A stretch of DNA of 64,000 bases from Planctomycetota bacterium (GTDB lineage: Bacteria; Planctomycetota; SZUA-567; H5-PLA8), in assembly GCA_023150555.1 (NCBI GenBank), contig JAKLKQ010000005.1, positions 62,001-126,000 of the forward strand, given 5' to 3'. Below, one piece after another: positions 1 through 8,918 of this stretch. Positions within the stretch are counted from its first letter, which is position 1; every line of letters starts with the position of its first letter. The notes beneath the pieces were generated by a model. That model was given only the letters and a program-made list of their open reading frames with translations, was not told the DNA's origin and did not search any database. Made by a program: the position numbers and the translations under genes.

Positions 1-26
1 TATTCCGCGACCGGAGAACGCAACAA

Positions 27-713
27 ATGACCACCGAACAGCAGCAGTTCGGAGCCCTGCCGCCGGCACAGCCCAAAAAGAAGAGCGGCTGCATGATCAT
101 CGGCTTGGTGGCCCTCGCCGCCCTGGGCGGGTGCGCGGGACTTGCCTTCTGGGGATTCAACCTGGTCCTGGAACTTAGAAGTGAAACGACCCAGGCTATG
201 ACCAAGTATTTTTCAGCACTCGACGGCGACCAGTGGGGCAGCGTTTACGATCAGTTTACGACAAGCGAATTCCAAACCAATGTGAGCAAGGATCAATGGC
301 TAGGCATGAAGGCGCTATACAACGACAAACTCGGGAAGTTCGCGTCGCTCGACAACGCCAACTTCAATGCCTCAAACGTAAATGGCGTCAAGACGGCAAC
401 GGCATCGTATAACGCGCGGTTCGAGAAGGGGCAGGCGACGATTGCGGTGAAACTGCGCTGGGAGGGCGGCGCCTGGAAGGTCATGGAGATGAAGGTGGAT
501 TCGCCGCAGTTGCAAGCGGTGTCTCTATCACCCGCCTCGCCTGAGGATCAGTCTATCGCAATTTGTCCACACTGCGGCAAGAACGTTCCCGCAAACTCGA
601 AGTTTTGTCCGGAGTGCGGCAAGGCAGCTGGGCCCGAAGCGGAGAAAACCGAAGCCCCCGCTGCGCCGGAAGCGGCGAAGACCGAGGCGATCGCAGCACA
701 TGGGTCTCAGTAG
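27..713 (+). CDS. Membrane-anchored protein with C-terminal zinc ribbon
   Basis: The protein has 228 residues. A basic N-terminus precedes one hydrophobic segment at about residues 21-45 (CMIIGLVALAALGGCAGLAF), so it is probably a single-pass membrane protein. Residues 50-165 form an alpha/beta region that resembles the small NTF2-like DUF3887/DUF4019 class, judged only from its pattern of one long helix followed by strands. A CPHCGK...CPECGK zinc ribbon lies at about residues 179-198, followed by an Ala/Glu/Pro-rich tail. The ATG has a GGAG element about 10 nt upstream. I do not recognise a function. Ribbon plus membrane anchor suggests a protein-protein or nucleic-acid scaffold, which is inference. 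Confidence 0.75.
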   Translation: MTTEQQQFGALPPAQPKKKSGCMIIGLVALAALGGCAGLAFWGFNLVLELRSETTQAMTKYFSALDGDQWGSVYDQFTTSEFQTNVSKDQWLGMKALYNDKLGKFASLDNANFNASNVNGVKTATASYNARFEKGQATIAVKLRWEGGAWKVMEMKVDSPQLQAVSLSPASPEDQSIAICPHCGKNVPANSKFCPECGKAAGPEAEKTEAPAAPEAAKTEAIAAHGSQ

Positions 714-719
714 GGTCCG

Positions 720-1703
720 TCAGACGTAGCCGTTCGCGCGGAACCAGTCCACCGCGCGCGCGAGGGGTTCTTCGGGCGGCGTCTGCGGCAGCGCCAGTTC
801 GCGCACGGCCTTCGCGGCGTCGACGAACATGCGCTTCCGCGCCATGCGCACGGCCTCGAAGCTGATCGACGGCGTCTTGTCCCGGCGCAGGCTGATCGTT
901 GTGTCGAACCAGCCCGCGAGCCATGCCACGGCGTACGGCAGTTCCACCTTGGGCGCCGGCAGCCCCGTGATGCGCGCCAGGGTCCGGGCGATCTCCACCA
1001 GCGGAAGGTTCTTGCAGCCCAGAATGTAGCGCTGGCCCGTGCGCCCGCGTTCGCAGGCCAGCAGGTGCCCCTTCGCGCAGTCGCGCACGTCGATCAGATT
1101 CAGGCCGGTGTCGATCACCGCAGGCATCTTGCGCCGCAGGAAGCGCAGGATCATCTCGCCGGTGGGCGTGGGCCGCAGGTCGCGTTCGCCGACGGGCGCC
1201 GTGGGGTTGACGATCACCACCGGCAGGCCCTGGGCCGCCATCTCCAGCACCGCTTGTTCGGCCTGGAACTTGGTGCGCTTGTACGTGCCGACCATGTCCT
1301 TCAGCGCGACGGGCGTTTCCTCGGTGCCCAGTGCGCCGCTGGCCGGCAGCCCGATGCAGCCCACTGTGGAGGTGTAGACGATGCGAGCGACACCGGCCTC
1401 GGCAGCGGCTTCCATCAGATGTTTCGTGCCTTCGACGTTGGTGCGGTAGGTTTCCTCGGGGTCGGCTACGTCGAAGCGGTAGTCGGCGGCGACGTGAAAC
1501 AGGCGCGAGCACCCCTTCGCGGCGCGCAGCAGCGACGCGCGGTCGCGAAGGTCGCCGGTGGCGTGCTCCAGGCCGGGCAGGTCTTCGAGCAGCTTGAGGT
1601 TGCTGGAGGCGCGGACCAGCACGCGAACGGCCTCGCCTTCCGCGACCAGGGCGCGGGCGACATGATTGCCCAGGAATCCCGTGGCGCCGGTGACTAGGAT
1701 CAT
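720..1703 (-). CDS. NAD-dependent epimerase/dehydratase (HpnA-like extended SDR)
   Basis: This is an extended short-chain dehydrogenase/reductase. The Rossmann motif TGATGFLGNHV sits directly after the chosen ATG. The D-L-R of GDLRDRASLL and the YKRTK (YxxxK) catalytic pair follow in the right order. The pattern through NPTAPVGERDLRPTPTG is typical of the hopanoid-associated sugar epimerase (HpnA) and dihydroflavonol reductase-like branch. The reading frame is open further upstream to a TTG at 1742, but family members start at MILVTGATG, so the ATG at 1703 was chosen (327 residues). The gene is convergent with the preceding zinc-ribbon gene and divergent from the beta-propeller gene. Hopanoid involvement cannot be confirmed because no other hpn gene is present. 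Confidence 0.85.
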   Translation of the reverse strand: MILVTGATGFLGNHVARALVAEGEAVRVLVRASSNLKLLEDLPGLEHATGDLRDRASLLRAAKGCSRLFHVAADYRFDVADPEETYRTNVEGTKHLMEAAAEAGVARIVYTSTVGCIGLPASGALGTEETPVALKDMVGTYKRTKFQAEQAVLEMAAQGLPVVIVNPTAPVGERDLRPTPTGEMILRFLRRKMPAVIDTGLNLIDVRDCAKGHLLACERGRTGQRYILGCKNLPLVEIARTLARITGLPAPKVELPYAVAWLAGWFDTTISLRRDKTPSISFEAVRMARKRMFVDAAKAVRELALPQTPPEEPLARAVDWFRANGYV

Positions 1704-1975
1704 TATGTACACGGCCTTATCCGATCGGCCCATCTCCTTCAAGCAGTTGCGCTTCGGAAGGCGAGCTAATCAAAAGCCGAATGCACTTGAGCGCCCCAAA
1801 GTGAAGTTTTTGCAGGGCAAGCACGTTGGAGAATGGTGAGTGGGGTATGCAGGAGAGGAAATCGTGTCTTGGCAGCCTACCTCGATGTGATAGGCTCCCG
1901 AAGGAATGCACAAAGTTCCTAAGGGCGTCCAGACGACTTCCAGCTAGACCGGCGGCCGGACCGAGGTTCCTCACC

Positions 1976-3220
1976 ATGCGGCGACTCCCGGCATTCCTCG
2001 TTCCCCTGCTGCTGAGCCTTCTTGTATGTACCGCGAGCCGGGCCGAAGAACCCGTCAAGACCGAACAGCCCGAAGCTGCCGAACAGACGGCCAAGACCGG
2101 CGAAGCGCCCAAGGAAGGCGAGAAGGTTAACGGCGACGGCGTCGTTACCGAGTCGCCGCCCGAGAAGCCGCCGGTCGACCCCAAAATCCAGGGCAGCATT
2201 TACCGCGCCACACCGCGCCACACCGGCGTCTACTACAACGACGGCCTGCAGAAGCGGCCGAAGATTCGCTGGAAGTTCGAGACCGAGCGCTGGATCTATT
2301 CCACGCCGGCGGTCTGCGACGGCCTGGTCTTCTTCGGCAGCATGGGCGGCAACTTCTACGCCGTGGACCTGGCCAAGGGCGAGCAGCGCTGGACCTTCAA
2401 GGTCGACAAGGGCATCGGCACCGCCCCGGCCATCGACAACGGAACGATCTACTTCGGGGCCAGCGACGACAGGTTCTACGCGCTGGACATCAAGACCGGC
2501 CAGGAGAAGTGGAACGTCAAGACCGGCGGCAAGATCGCCAGTTCGCCGGCTGTGCAGGACGGCGTCGTCTACTTCGGCAGCGCGGACCGGAACTTCTACG
2601 CGGTCAAGGCCGACGTGGGCAAGCCGCTGTGGATGTTCCGCACCAAGGGCTACATCGGCTCGGCGCCCACCATCGACGGCGACACCATCTATTTCGGCAG
2701 CGACGACGGCAACCTGTACGCGCTCAACCGCCTGACCGGCGCGGAGAAGTGGAACTTCCACACCGGCAACGGAATCTCCACCACGCCCGCCATTTCCGAC
2801 GGCATCGTCTTTCTGGGCAGCGCCGACGGGAATTTCTACGCGCTCGACATCGAGACCGAGAAGCCGGCGTGGACCTTCGACACCGGCGGGCGCGTCTACT
2901 CGTCGCCGGCCGTCTACGACGGGATCGTGTACTTCGGCAGCGAAGACGGCAACCTCTACGCCGTCGACGTCAAGACCGGCAAGCAGAAGTGGCGCTACAG
3001 CACCGGGGACAAGATCTTCGCCGAGCCCAGCATCGCAGGCGGCCTGGTCTACTTCGGGAGCCTCGACGGGCGCCTGTTCGCCGCCGACCTGAAGACCGGC
3101 AAGATCAAGTGGACCTTCAAGGACGACGACGGCGCAGATGCGGTACTGACCAGCCCGGTCATCGTCGACGGCGTGCTGATCTTCGGAAGCTGGAATAAGT
3201 TCCTCTACTGCCTGCAGTGA
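1976..3220 (+). CDS. Secreted PQQ-type beta-propeller repeat protein
   Basis: The protein has 414 residues and starts MRRLPAFLVPLLLSLL, a clear Sec signal peptide ending near ASRAEE; an in-frame upstream extension to 1826 is not needed. After a Glu/Pro/Lys-rich linker (about residues 28-70) come eight repeats of the type VYFGSxDGNxYAxDxKTG followed by xKWxF. This is the PQQ/quinoprotein-dehydrogenase blade motif also found in BamB, so an eight-bladed propeller in the periplasm or on the surface is likely. No dehydrogenase catalytic residues or cytochrome domain are visible. A binding or scaffold role is therefore more likely than enzymatic activity. It ends 15 bp from the convergent recO. Confidence 0.85.
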   Translation: MRRLPAFLVPLLLSLLVCTASRAEEPVKTEQPEAAEQTAKTGEAPKEGEKVNGDGVVTESPPEKPPVDPKIQGSIYRATPRHTGVYYNDGLQKRPKIRWKFETERWIYSTPAVCDGLVFFGSMGGNFYAVDLAKGEQRWTFKVDKGIGTAPAIDNGTIYFGASDDRFYALDIKTGQEKWNVKTGGKIASSPAVQDGVVYFGSADRNFYAVKADVGKPLWMFRTKGYIGSAPTIDGDTIYFGSDDGNLYALNRLTGAEKWNFHTGNGISTTPAISDGIVFLGSADGNFYALDIETEKPAWTFDTGGRVYSSPAVYDGIVYFGSEDGNLYAVDVKTGKQKWRYSTGDKIFAEPSIAGGLVYFGSLDGRLFAADLKTGKIKWTFKDDDGADAVLTSPVIVDGVLIFGSWNKFLYCLQ

Positions 3221-3235
3221 TTTATTCTCGGATTC

Positions 3236-4129
3236 TTAGCGTCCCATCGCGCGCACGGCCTGCAGCGCACCGGGCAGCGTGTGCAGGTCGCGTTCGAGCG
3301 CGCCGTGCACCAGCACGCGCAGCGCGCGGGCCGCGGCGTCGGCGGCCCGCCGGCTCAGCCGTACGCCCTTGCCGGTGCGCTGCACGAAGGCCAGCGCGCC
3401 CAGTGCGTCGGGCGAGAGCCACACCAGCGCGCGCCCGCCGCTATTCGAGGGTCTGCCGTCGACCTCCGCGTCGTTGCTGCGCGCCAGCTGGCGCACGCTC
3501 TGCGGCGGCGGAGCGCTGGCGGGCAGTGCCTCCAGCGCCTCGCTGGCGAGGCACTCCTGGCATTCCAGGCCGCGGTAGCTCAGCCGCGCAGCCAGCGCGC
3601 GCCCGCGTTCCAGCAGCGGCGTGCCGCACGTCGAACACGCCTGCAGGTCGGGCAGGAGACCGGCGTCGGCCAGCGCTCGCAGGGTGAAGTGCAGCACCAG
3701 GGGGCCTTCGGGCGTGCCGCGGTCGAGGTCGGCGGCGCACTGCGCGAGCAACTCGAAGAGCGCCAGGTGCCCGCCGTCCTCGGGCACGGGTTCGGCCCCG
3801 GCGCTTTCGCGCGTCAGGGCCTCGGCGAGTTCGCAGAGGAAGCTGCCGGTGCGCAGGGCTTCGAGGGAGCGCCCCATCCCGCGCGGGCGCAGGTTTTCGT
3901 CCCACTCCTTGAAGATCCACAGTTGTTCGTTGCGGCGGGCGTAGGCGAGCAGCTCGCCGCGCGCGAGCAGGTCGAAGCCGCCTTCGAAGCCGCGCCGCAG
4001 CCAGCGCCGCGCGCCCTTCGCCAGCACGCGCATTTGCCCCAGGCGGCGGCCCAGCAGCACCAGTACGAGGCTCGAGTTGGCGTGCTCGTAGATGCGCAGG
4101 ACCTGGACGTCGTCTTTCACGATGGCCAT
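3236..4129 (-). CDS. recO: DNA repair protein RecO
   Basis: RecO mediates RecFOR loading of RecA onto SSB-coated gaps. The 297-residue product has the N-terminal OB-fold (KDDVQVLRIYEHANSSLVLV...GQMRVLAKGAR), the helical body with GSFLCELAEALT, and a zinc-binding pair CSTCG...CQECL at about residues 163-195. The length is slightly above the usual 240-260 residues because of a Ser/Pro/Asn-rich segment before the C-terminal helices. It is the last gene of the minus-strand housekeeping block, 54 bp downstream of the methyltransferase gene. No strong ribosome binding site is seen at the ATG. Confidence 0.9.
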   Translation of the reverse strand: MAIVKDDVQVLRIYEHANSSLVLVLLGRRLGQMRVLAKGARRWLRRGFEGGFDLLARGELLAYARRNEQLWIFKEWDENLRPRGMGRSLEALRTGSFLCELAEALTRESAGAEPVPEDGGHLALFELLAQCAADLDRGTPEGPLVLHFTLRALADAGLLPDLQACSTCGTPLLERGRALAARLSYRGLECQECLASEALEALPASAPPPQSVRQLARSNDAEVDGRPSNSGGRALVWLSPDALGALAFVQRTGKGVRLSRRAADAAARALRVLVHGALERDLHTLPGALQAVRAMGR

Positions 4130-4183
4130 CTATTTATTGTCCCATCCCGATGCGCGTTTGTCGACGGGGGGCTTGGCGGGGGC

Positions 4184-5005
4184 TCAGGCCGGGCGTTTTT
4201 CGGAGGGGCCTTCGCCCACGACGGCGCGGCGCTGGCCGCTGACGCCGGCCTTCTTGAGCCAGGGCGCGAGCTTGAGGTCCTTCGGGCGGCGGCAAACGGC
4301 GACCAGGGAGCCGCCCAGGGGCAGGTTGAACCAGCGCAGCAGGTGGCGCTCGAAGGAGAGGACGTGCTCAAGCAGTCGCGCCGGGAAGCGCGTGCCGCTG
4401 GCCAGGTCGCGGGCGCTCCACGTTTTGGGGCGCAACAGCAGGCGCACGGCGCCCATCAACGGGAGCAGCAGGGAGTTCATGTACGAGACCTTCAGCACCT
4501 CAAATCCGGAGGCCTCGAGCAGGTGCCGCAGCGGGCGGCGGTGGTAGCGCCGGAAATGGTGGTGCTCCTCGTCGTGGTAGCTCCACAGCCACATCAGCGC
4601 GGGCACGGTCAGCGCCAGCGTGCCGCCGGGTTTCAGCGAGCGGATGATGCGCTGCAGGGATTCGGCATCGTCGCGGATGTGTTCGAGCACGTCGAACATC
4701 ACGACGAGGTCGAAGGTCTCGTCGGCGTACGGAAAGGTGTCCGGCAGCCAGACCTCGGAGAGCGGCCCTTCGAAGCGCTGGCGGCAGAAAGCGAGCGCCC
4801 GCTGCGAGGGATCCGCGCCATGCACGGTGCCGTAGCGCGCCAGGGCCTGGAGGTGGTTGCCGACGCCACAGCCCAGGTCCAGTACGGCGCCTTCGCGCCT
4901 GGGGTGGAAGCGGTCGAGCAGCGAGAAGAGGATGCGCTTGCGGCCGCGGAACCACCAGTGCTTGTCCGCGTGCTCGTGGATGGCGTCGAAGAGTTCTTCT
5001 TCCAT
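4184..5005 (-). CDS. Class I SAM-dependent methyltransferase
   Basis: The 273-residue protein carries motif I VLDLGCGVGNHL at about residues 40-51, an acidic residue at the end of strand 2 (HGADPS), motif II-like FDLVVMFDVLEHI and motif III LKPGGTLALTVPA. This is the UbiG/UbiE-type Rossmann methyltransferase pattern. The N-terminal HEHADKHWWFRGRKRIL segment is common in methyltransferases of polysaccharide and polyprenol-glycan clusters. It is separated by only 3 bp from the upstream glycosyltransferase, so the two are probably co-translated and may act on one lipid-linked glycan. The substrate is unknown. Confidence 0.85.
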   Translation of the reverse strand: MEEELFDAIHEHADKHWWFRGRKRILFSLLDRFHPRREGAVLDLGCGVGNHLQALARYGTVHGADPSQRALAFCRQRFEGPLSEVWLPDTFPYADETFDLVVMFDVLEHIRDDAESLQRIIRSLKPGGTLALTVPALMWLWSYHDEEHHHFRRYHRRPLRHLLEASGFEVLKVSYMNSLLLPLMGAVRLLLRPKTWSARDLASGTRFPARLLEHVLSFERHLLRWFNLPLGGSLVAVCRRPKDLKLAPWLKKAGVSGQRRAVVGEGPSEKRPA

Positions 5006-5008
5006 GGT

Positions 5009-5800
5009 TTAGGACCTGCCGGCCCCGTCGAAGGACGTCTTCCGGTGCAGGCCGCGGACGCGCAGCATGTCGAGGAACATCTTGAACGGGTCGGTCAGCA
5101 GGTTCACCCGGCTGTCGGCGGTGTCGTGCCAGTTAACGGCGACCTCGGCCGTCTTGAACCCCGCGCGCCCGGCCAGGTGCAGCAGCTCGACATCGAAGGC
5201 GAAGCCGTCGATCTTTGTTCGCGGGAAGATCGCCTCCGCGGCGCGCTGCGAAAAGAGCTTGAATCCGCATTGGCTGTCGAGCACGTCGATCCGGAGGAAG
5301 ATCCGGCGCAGGATGCGGAAACCCTGGCCGATGACGTAGCGGTGGAATTTGATTTCGCGCTGCACTTCCGGGCTGCGGTACTGGCGGCTGCCCACCGCGA
5401 TATCGAAACCTTCCCGTTCGATCTTCGCGCGCAGGCGCTCGAGTTCCGCGATGGGCGTGGAGCCGTCGGCGTCTGCGAACAGGCGCAGGTGCCCGCGCGC
5501 GGCGAGCATCCCCATGCGCACGGCGTGGCCCTTTCCGCGGTTCTGTGCATAGTCCACCAGGCCCAGGTGCGAATGGGTTTCCATCTTCGCGCGCACGAAG
5601 GCGGCGGTGTCGTCCCGGCTGCCGTCGTTGGCGACCAGGACCTCCATGGCGATCTTTTTCCCGGCAATGTAGGCGGCGATGTGGTCGAGGTACGGGCCGA
5701 TGCGCTTGGACTCGTTGTAGGCGGGGATCACCACCGAGACCACGGGCGGTTCCGCGGCGGCGCGGGGCGGCACGACGGTGACGTAATCGGGCAGCGGCAC
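5009..5800 (-). CDS. Family 2 glycosyltransferase, dolichyl/polyprenyl-phosphate glucosyltransferase type
   Basis: The 263-residue protein is a GT-A fold family 2 transferase: [13 protein letters not shown] near residue 22, [24 protein letters not shown], and the metal-binding DADGST (DxD) near residue 110. The later SQCGFKLFS motif is typical of the ALG5/DPM1 branch, which transfers a sugar from a nucleotide donor to a polyprenyl phosphate. There are no membrane segments. It is followed by the methyltransferase gene 3 bp downstream. Which sugar is used cannot be told from sequence. Confidence 0.87.
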   Translation of the reverse strand: MPLPDYVTVVPPRAAAEPPVVSVVIPAYNESKRIGPYLDHIAAYIAGKKIAMEVLVANDGSRDDTAAFVRAKMETHSHLGLVDYAQNRGKGHAVRMGMLAARGHLRLFADADGSTPIAELERLRAKIEREGFDIAVGSRQYRSPEVQREIKFHRYVIGQGFRILRRIFLRIDVLDSQCGFKLFSQRAAEAIFPRTKIDGFAFDVELLHLAGRAGFKTAEVAVNWHDTADSRVNLLTDPFKMFLDMLRVRGLHRKTSFDGAGRS

Positions 5801-5864
5801 GGCGGCGTTCCCGGGTTCCAGGGTTTTCGTGAAGCGCCCGGCAGCATAGGCGGCTTTGCCCGAT

Positions 5865-6383
5865 TCAACAACGCCGGATGCGGGCTTTCAGCAGGATGCG
5901 TTCCTGCAGCGCCTCCATCCGCGCGCGCAGCCGAGGCGTGCGGTCGCCGTAGCCCAGCAGGTGCAGGAAGCCGTGCACCAGGTAGCGCGCCCACTCCTCG
6001 CGCGCCGGCAGGCCGCGCTCGGCGGCTTCGCGTTCGGCGGTCTCGAACGAGACGACGATCTCGCCCAGGAAGTAGGCCCTGCGAATCGGATCCTCGTCGC
6101 CGATGGGAAATGAGAGTACGTCGGTGGGGCCGCGGTGGCGTAGATGGCGGGCGTTGAGCTCTGCGATCTCGGCATCGTCCACCAGCAGCGCGTCGACGGC
6201 CGCGGCACGGGCTCCCTTAAGCCGCGGGCGCCGCGTGGCGGGCGTAAGGGCCCAGGCTTGCGCGAAGAGGCGCTGGAGCAGCGCGCGCGTGCACGCCTTG
6301 GGCGCGCCGGGGCGTTTGCTCAACAGCACGCGAAACGCCGGTGCGGCGTTCTTCCTGGTCCGGCGCTGGCGGCGTGCAGGCAT
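5865..6383 (-). CDS. ybeY: Endoribonuclease YbeY (UPF0054), with altered metal-binding motif
   Basis: YbeY is the single-strand endoribonuclease of rRNA maturation and quality control. The 172-residue protein shows the family block [11 protein letters not shown] at about residues 84-94 followed by LGEIVVS and the zinc helix [12 protein letters not shown]. Canonical YbeY has H-G-x-x-H-L-x-G-Y-D-H; here the third histidine is missing and replaced by GDRTP. The N-terminus carries about 25 extra Arg/Lys-rich residues. It sits 3 bp downstream of the HD-domain phosphodiesterase gene and upstream of the glycosyltransferase, in the usual phoH-pgpH-ybeY neighbourhood, which supports the identification. 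Confidence 0.88.
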   Translation of the reverse strand: MPARRQRRTRKNAAPAFRVLLSKRPGAPKACTRALLQRLFAQAWALTPATRRPRLKGARAAAVDALLVDDAEIAELNARHLRHRGPTDVLSFPIGDEDPIRRAYFLGEIVVSFETAEREAAERGLPAREEWARYLVHGFLHLLGYGDRTPRLRARMEALQERILLKARIRRC

Positions 6384-6386
6384 GGC

Positions 6387-8903
6387 TCAGCCGTTGCGGC
6401 GGTCGGGGGCGTTGCGGCTGTAGGCGGGGATCTTGGGGTCGCTGGGCGGCTTGCTGCCCTGCGCGGACCGGAGGCCCGAATCGCCGCTGCCCTTGGGCTT
6501 GCCGCCCGGCGGGGGCGTGTCGTGGCGCTGGCCGCCGCCGTTGCTGCCGGAGGGCGCGCCGCCGCCCTGGGTCTCGTCGCGCGGAGGCTTGGGCGGCTCG
6601 CCTTCCTGGTCGGGATAGAGCGGGCGCTGGTGGAAGCGGCTGACGAGCACGCGCAGGAAGACCTCTTCGACAATGGCGAGGTCGCGGAAGGTGATCTCGC
6701 ATTCGTCGAACTGGTTGTCGAGGAGCTTGTCCATGATCAGTTCGTGGACGAAGGTGCGCAGGCGCGTGGCGCTGGGCGCTTCGAGTGTGCGGGTGGCGGC
6801 CTCGATGGTGTCGGCCAGCATCACGACGGCGGTCTCGCGCGACTGCGGCTTGGGGCCGGGGTAGCGGAAGAAGGCTTCCTCGACCTGCTCGCCGCCACCG
6901 CCGGGCTCGCTCTCCTCGGCCTTCTTCTTGGCGGTGTGGAAGAAGTACCGCACCAGGGTTGTGCCGTGGTGCTCGGGGATGAAGTCCATGATCTGCTGCG
7001 GCAGGCCGAATTCGCGCGCGAGCTCAATGCCGTCCTTCACGTGGCCGGTGATGATCAGCGCGCTCACCGACGGAGCCAGGCGCTTGTGGCGCGCCTCGGC
7101 GTCCATCTGGTTCTCGGCGAAGTACTCGGGCTTCAGCGTCTTGCCCAGGTCGTGGTAGTAGACGCCTGCGCGCACCAGCCGCGCGTTGGCGCCGATGGCC
7201 TCGGCGGCGGGCTCGGCCAGGAACGCGACCTGCAGGGTGTGCGCCCACGTGCCGGGGGCTTCGAGCATGATCTTGCGCAGGGCGGGGCGGTTGATGTCGC
7301 TGAGTTCGAAGAGGCGGATGTTGGTGATGATCCCGAACAGGACCTCGATCAGCGGCAGCAGCGCCGTCAGCAGCAGGCCGCAGGCGATGCCGTTCAGCAG
7401 GCCCCAGCGCGCTTCGGGCAGGAACGGCGTGTACGTGCCGCCCACGTCGATCAGCGAAAGCCCCGCGACAACCGCGCCCTGCGTCAGGCCGCCGTAAAGT
7501 CCGTAGCGCAGCAGATCCCAGCGGCTCTGCAGGTTCCGCGCCGGCAGCGCGGCAACGATGCTGCCGGACATCAGCGCCAGCATCAGCGAGGAGTTCCCCC
7601 CGGCGGCGAAGCCGACCAGGACGGCGAGCAGCACGCTGGTCGCGATGGCCGCGCCCTGCGAGACAGCCAGCGAAGCGATGACCGATACGAACGCCACCGG
7701 CACCAGCTGCCCGGAGATGTCGTTGTAGAAGAACGCCTTGGCTGTCACCAGCACGGCGAGGATCGCCAGGGCCAGGCGCACCAGGCCCGAGCGGCGGCGG
7801 AAGGCACCGGGGTGCAGCCGGCGCAGCAGCAGCACGAAGAGGAAGATGGAAGCGGCCGCGAGCGTCGCGAGCCCCAGCAGGTTCAGGAAACGTTTGCCCG
7901 TCGAGAGCTGTGCCTTGAAGGCGCGGGCGTGCTCGCGCAGCTTGCGCAGGTCTTCGTTGGTGACCGGATCGCCTTCGCCCAGCAGGATTTCGCCTTCCTT
8001 GATCTCCCGATTGGTGTCGGGGACGGCGGCGCGCGCTTTCTCCTTCAGCTTTTGCCGTACTACGTTGTCCTTCACCAGCGAAGGCGTGAAGTTGGTGATG
8101 AAGTAGTTGCGCAAGGCGCTTTGCAGTTCGGCGGGCAGGCCGCGGGAGGCCAGTACGCGGAACAGGCGTTCGTTGCGCGCGACGCTGAGTTCGTTGGTGA
8201 GGTCGATCGTGGCTAGGCGCGCGTCGCGGGCGGTGTCTGTGCTGGAGAGCTTCAGGATCTCGGGGTTGGGCTTGCCCTGCAGGCGCCCGTACAGCTCCCA
8301 GTGCTGCAGGGCGTCCTTGTAGTCAACCTCGGAAAGCACGCCTTCCTGAACGAGCCTGCTGAGTGAATCGTTGATGGGTTCCAGTAGGAGCTTTCTCAGA
8401 ACCTTCGTCTGGCCCTGGTGCTCGAAGCCATACAATTGGCGCACCAGCACCTGGTCCATCTGCGAGGCGCCGGCCATCTCGACGGCGCGATCGGCGTTGG
8501 GCGCGGACTCGGCGATCGAACAGAGTTCTTCCAGGCGCGCGGTGACTTCCGTGCGCCACTGGTCCTTGCCCCGGAAGACGTAGGGGACTTCGTCGGCCGC
8601 CTGGCTCCGCTGTTTGTTCAGCCAGTCCGGGTCCTGGTAGGAGAAGGCGGTGCGCGCGACGAGCGCGGACGGTGCGCGCTGTCCGGCTTTCAGGCGAGGC
8701 GGCGGCACGTCGTGGTCCAGGATCACGACGACGGTGGCGGCGAAGAGTACGCAGACTACTACGCCCGCGAAGCCCAGCGCCGGGCGGCGGTCGCGGCCCT
8801 TGCTCGTCTCCAGGCGCAGGCGTTCGTGGATGCCGGTCTGGGTCAGCGCCGCGCGTCCGCGACGTGGCCCGGTTCGGCCGAGGAGGGTATCCCAGAAGCT
8901 CAC
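6387..8903 (-). CDS. 7TM HD-domain phosphodiesterase, PgpH-like (7TMR-HDED plus HDIG)
   Basis: The 838-residue membrane protein has a first TM helix at about 44-62, a large extracytoplasmic 7TMR-HDED domain (about 70-335), and a bundle of some seven TM helices (about 338-525). A cytoplasmic HD domain follows, with the first metal histidine at about 555 (GTWAHTLQVA) and the HD pair at about 584-585 (VYYHDLGKTL); EHHGTT and a late D follow. In Firmicutes PgpH hydrolyses cyclic di-AMP, so a second-messenger role is likely but unproven here. The C-terminus (about 760-838) is a Gly/Pro/Ser-rich disordered tail. It lies 15 bp downstream of phoH and 3 bp upstream of ybeY, a conserved order. Confidence 0.88.
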   Translation of the reverse strand: MSFWDTLLGRTGPRRGRAALTQTGIHERLRLETSKGRDRRPALGFAGVVVCVLFAATVVVILDHDVPPPRLKAGQRAPSALVARTAFSYQDPDWLNKQRSQAADEVPYVFRGKDQWRTEVTARLEELCSIAESAPNADRAVEMAGASQMDQVLVRQLYGFEHQGQTKVLRKLLLEPINDSLSRLVQEGVLSEVDYKDALQHWELYGRLQGKPNPEILKLSSTDTARDARLATIDLTNELSVARNERLFRVLASRGLPAELQSALRNYFITNFTPSLVKDNVVRQKLKEKARAAVPDTNREIKEGEILLGEGDPVTNEDLRKLREHARAFKAQLSTGKRFLNLLGLATLAAASIFLFVLLLRRLHPGAFRRRSGLVRLALAILAVLVTAKAFFYNDISGQLVPVAFVSVIASLAVSQGAAIATSVLLAVLVGFAAGGNSSLMLALMSGSIVAALPARNLQSRWDLLRYGLYGGLTQGAVVAGLSLIDVGGTYTPFLPEARWGLLNGIACGLLLTALLPLIEVLFGIITNIRLFELSDINRPALRKIMLEAPGTWAHTLQVAFLAEPAAEAIGANARLVRAGVYYHDLGKTLKPEYFAENQMDAEARHKRLAPSVSALIITGHVKDGIELAREFGLPQQIMDFIPEHHGTTLVRYFFHTAKKKAEESEPGGGGEQVEEAFFRYPGPKPQSRETAVVMLADTIEAATRTLEAPSATRLRTFVHELIMDKLLDNQFDECEITFRDLAIVEEVFLRVLVSRFHQRPLYPDQEGEPPKPPRDETQGGGAPSGSNGGGQRHDTPPPGGKPKGSGDSGLRSAQGSKPPSDPKIPAYSRNAPDRRNG

Positions 8904-8918
8904 CGCTCGCGCTCCACG

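Noticed and set aside
3281-6157. Long plus-strand open frame of 958 codons across recO and the methyltransferase/glycosyltransferase genes
   Set aside because: It is an antisense shadow in high-GC DNA: composition is Ala/Gly/Arg/His-rich, no domain is visible, and the opposite strand carries clear families.
6144-8216. Plus-strand open frame of 690 codons opposite ybeY and the HD-domain gene
   Set aside because: Low-complexity translation with no motif; the minus strand has well-supported genes over the whole span.
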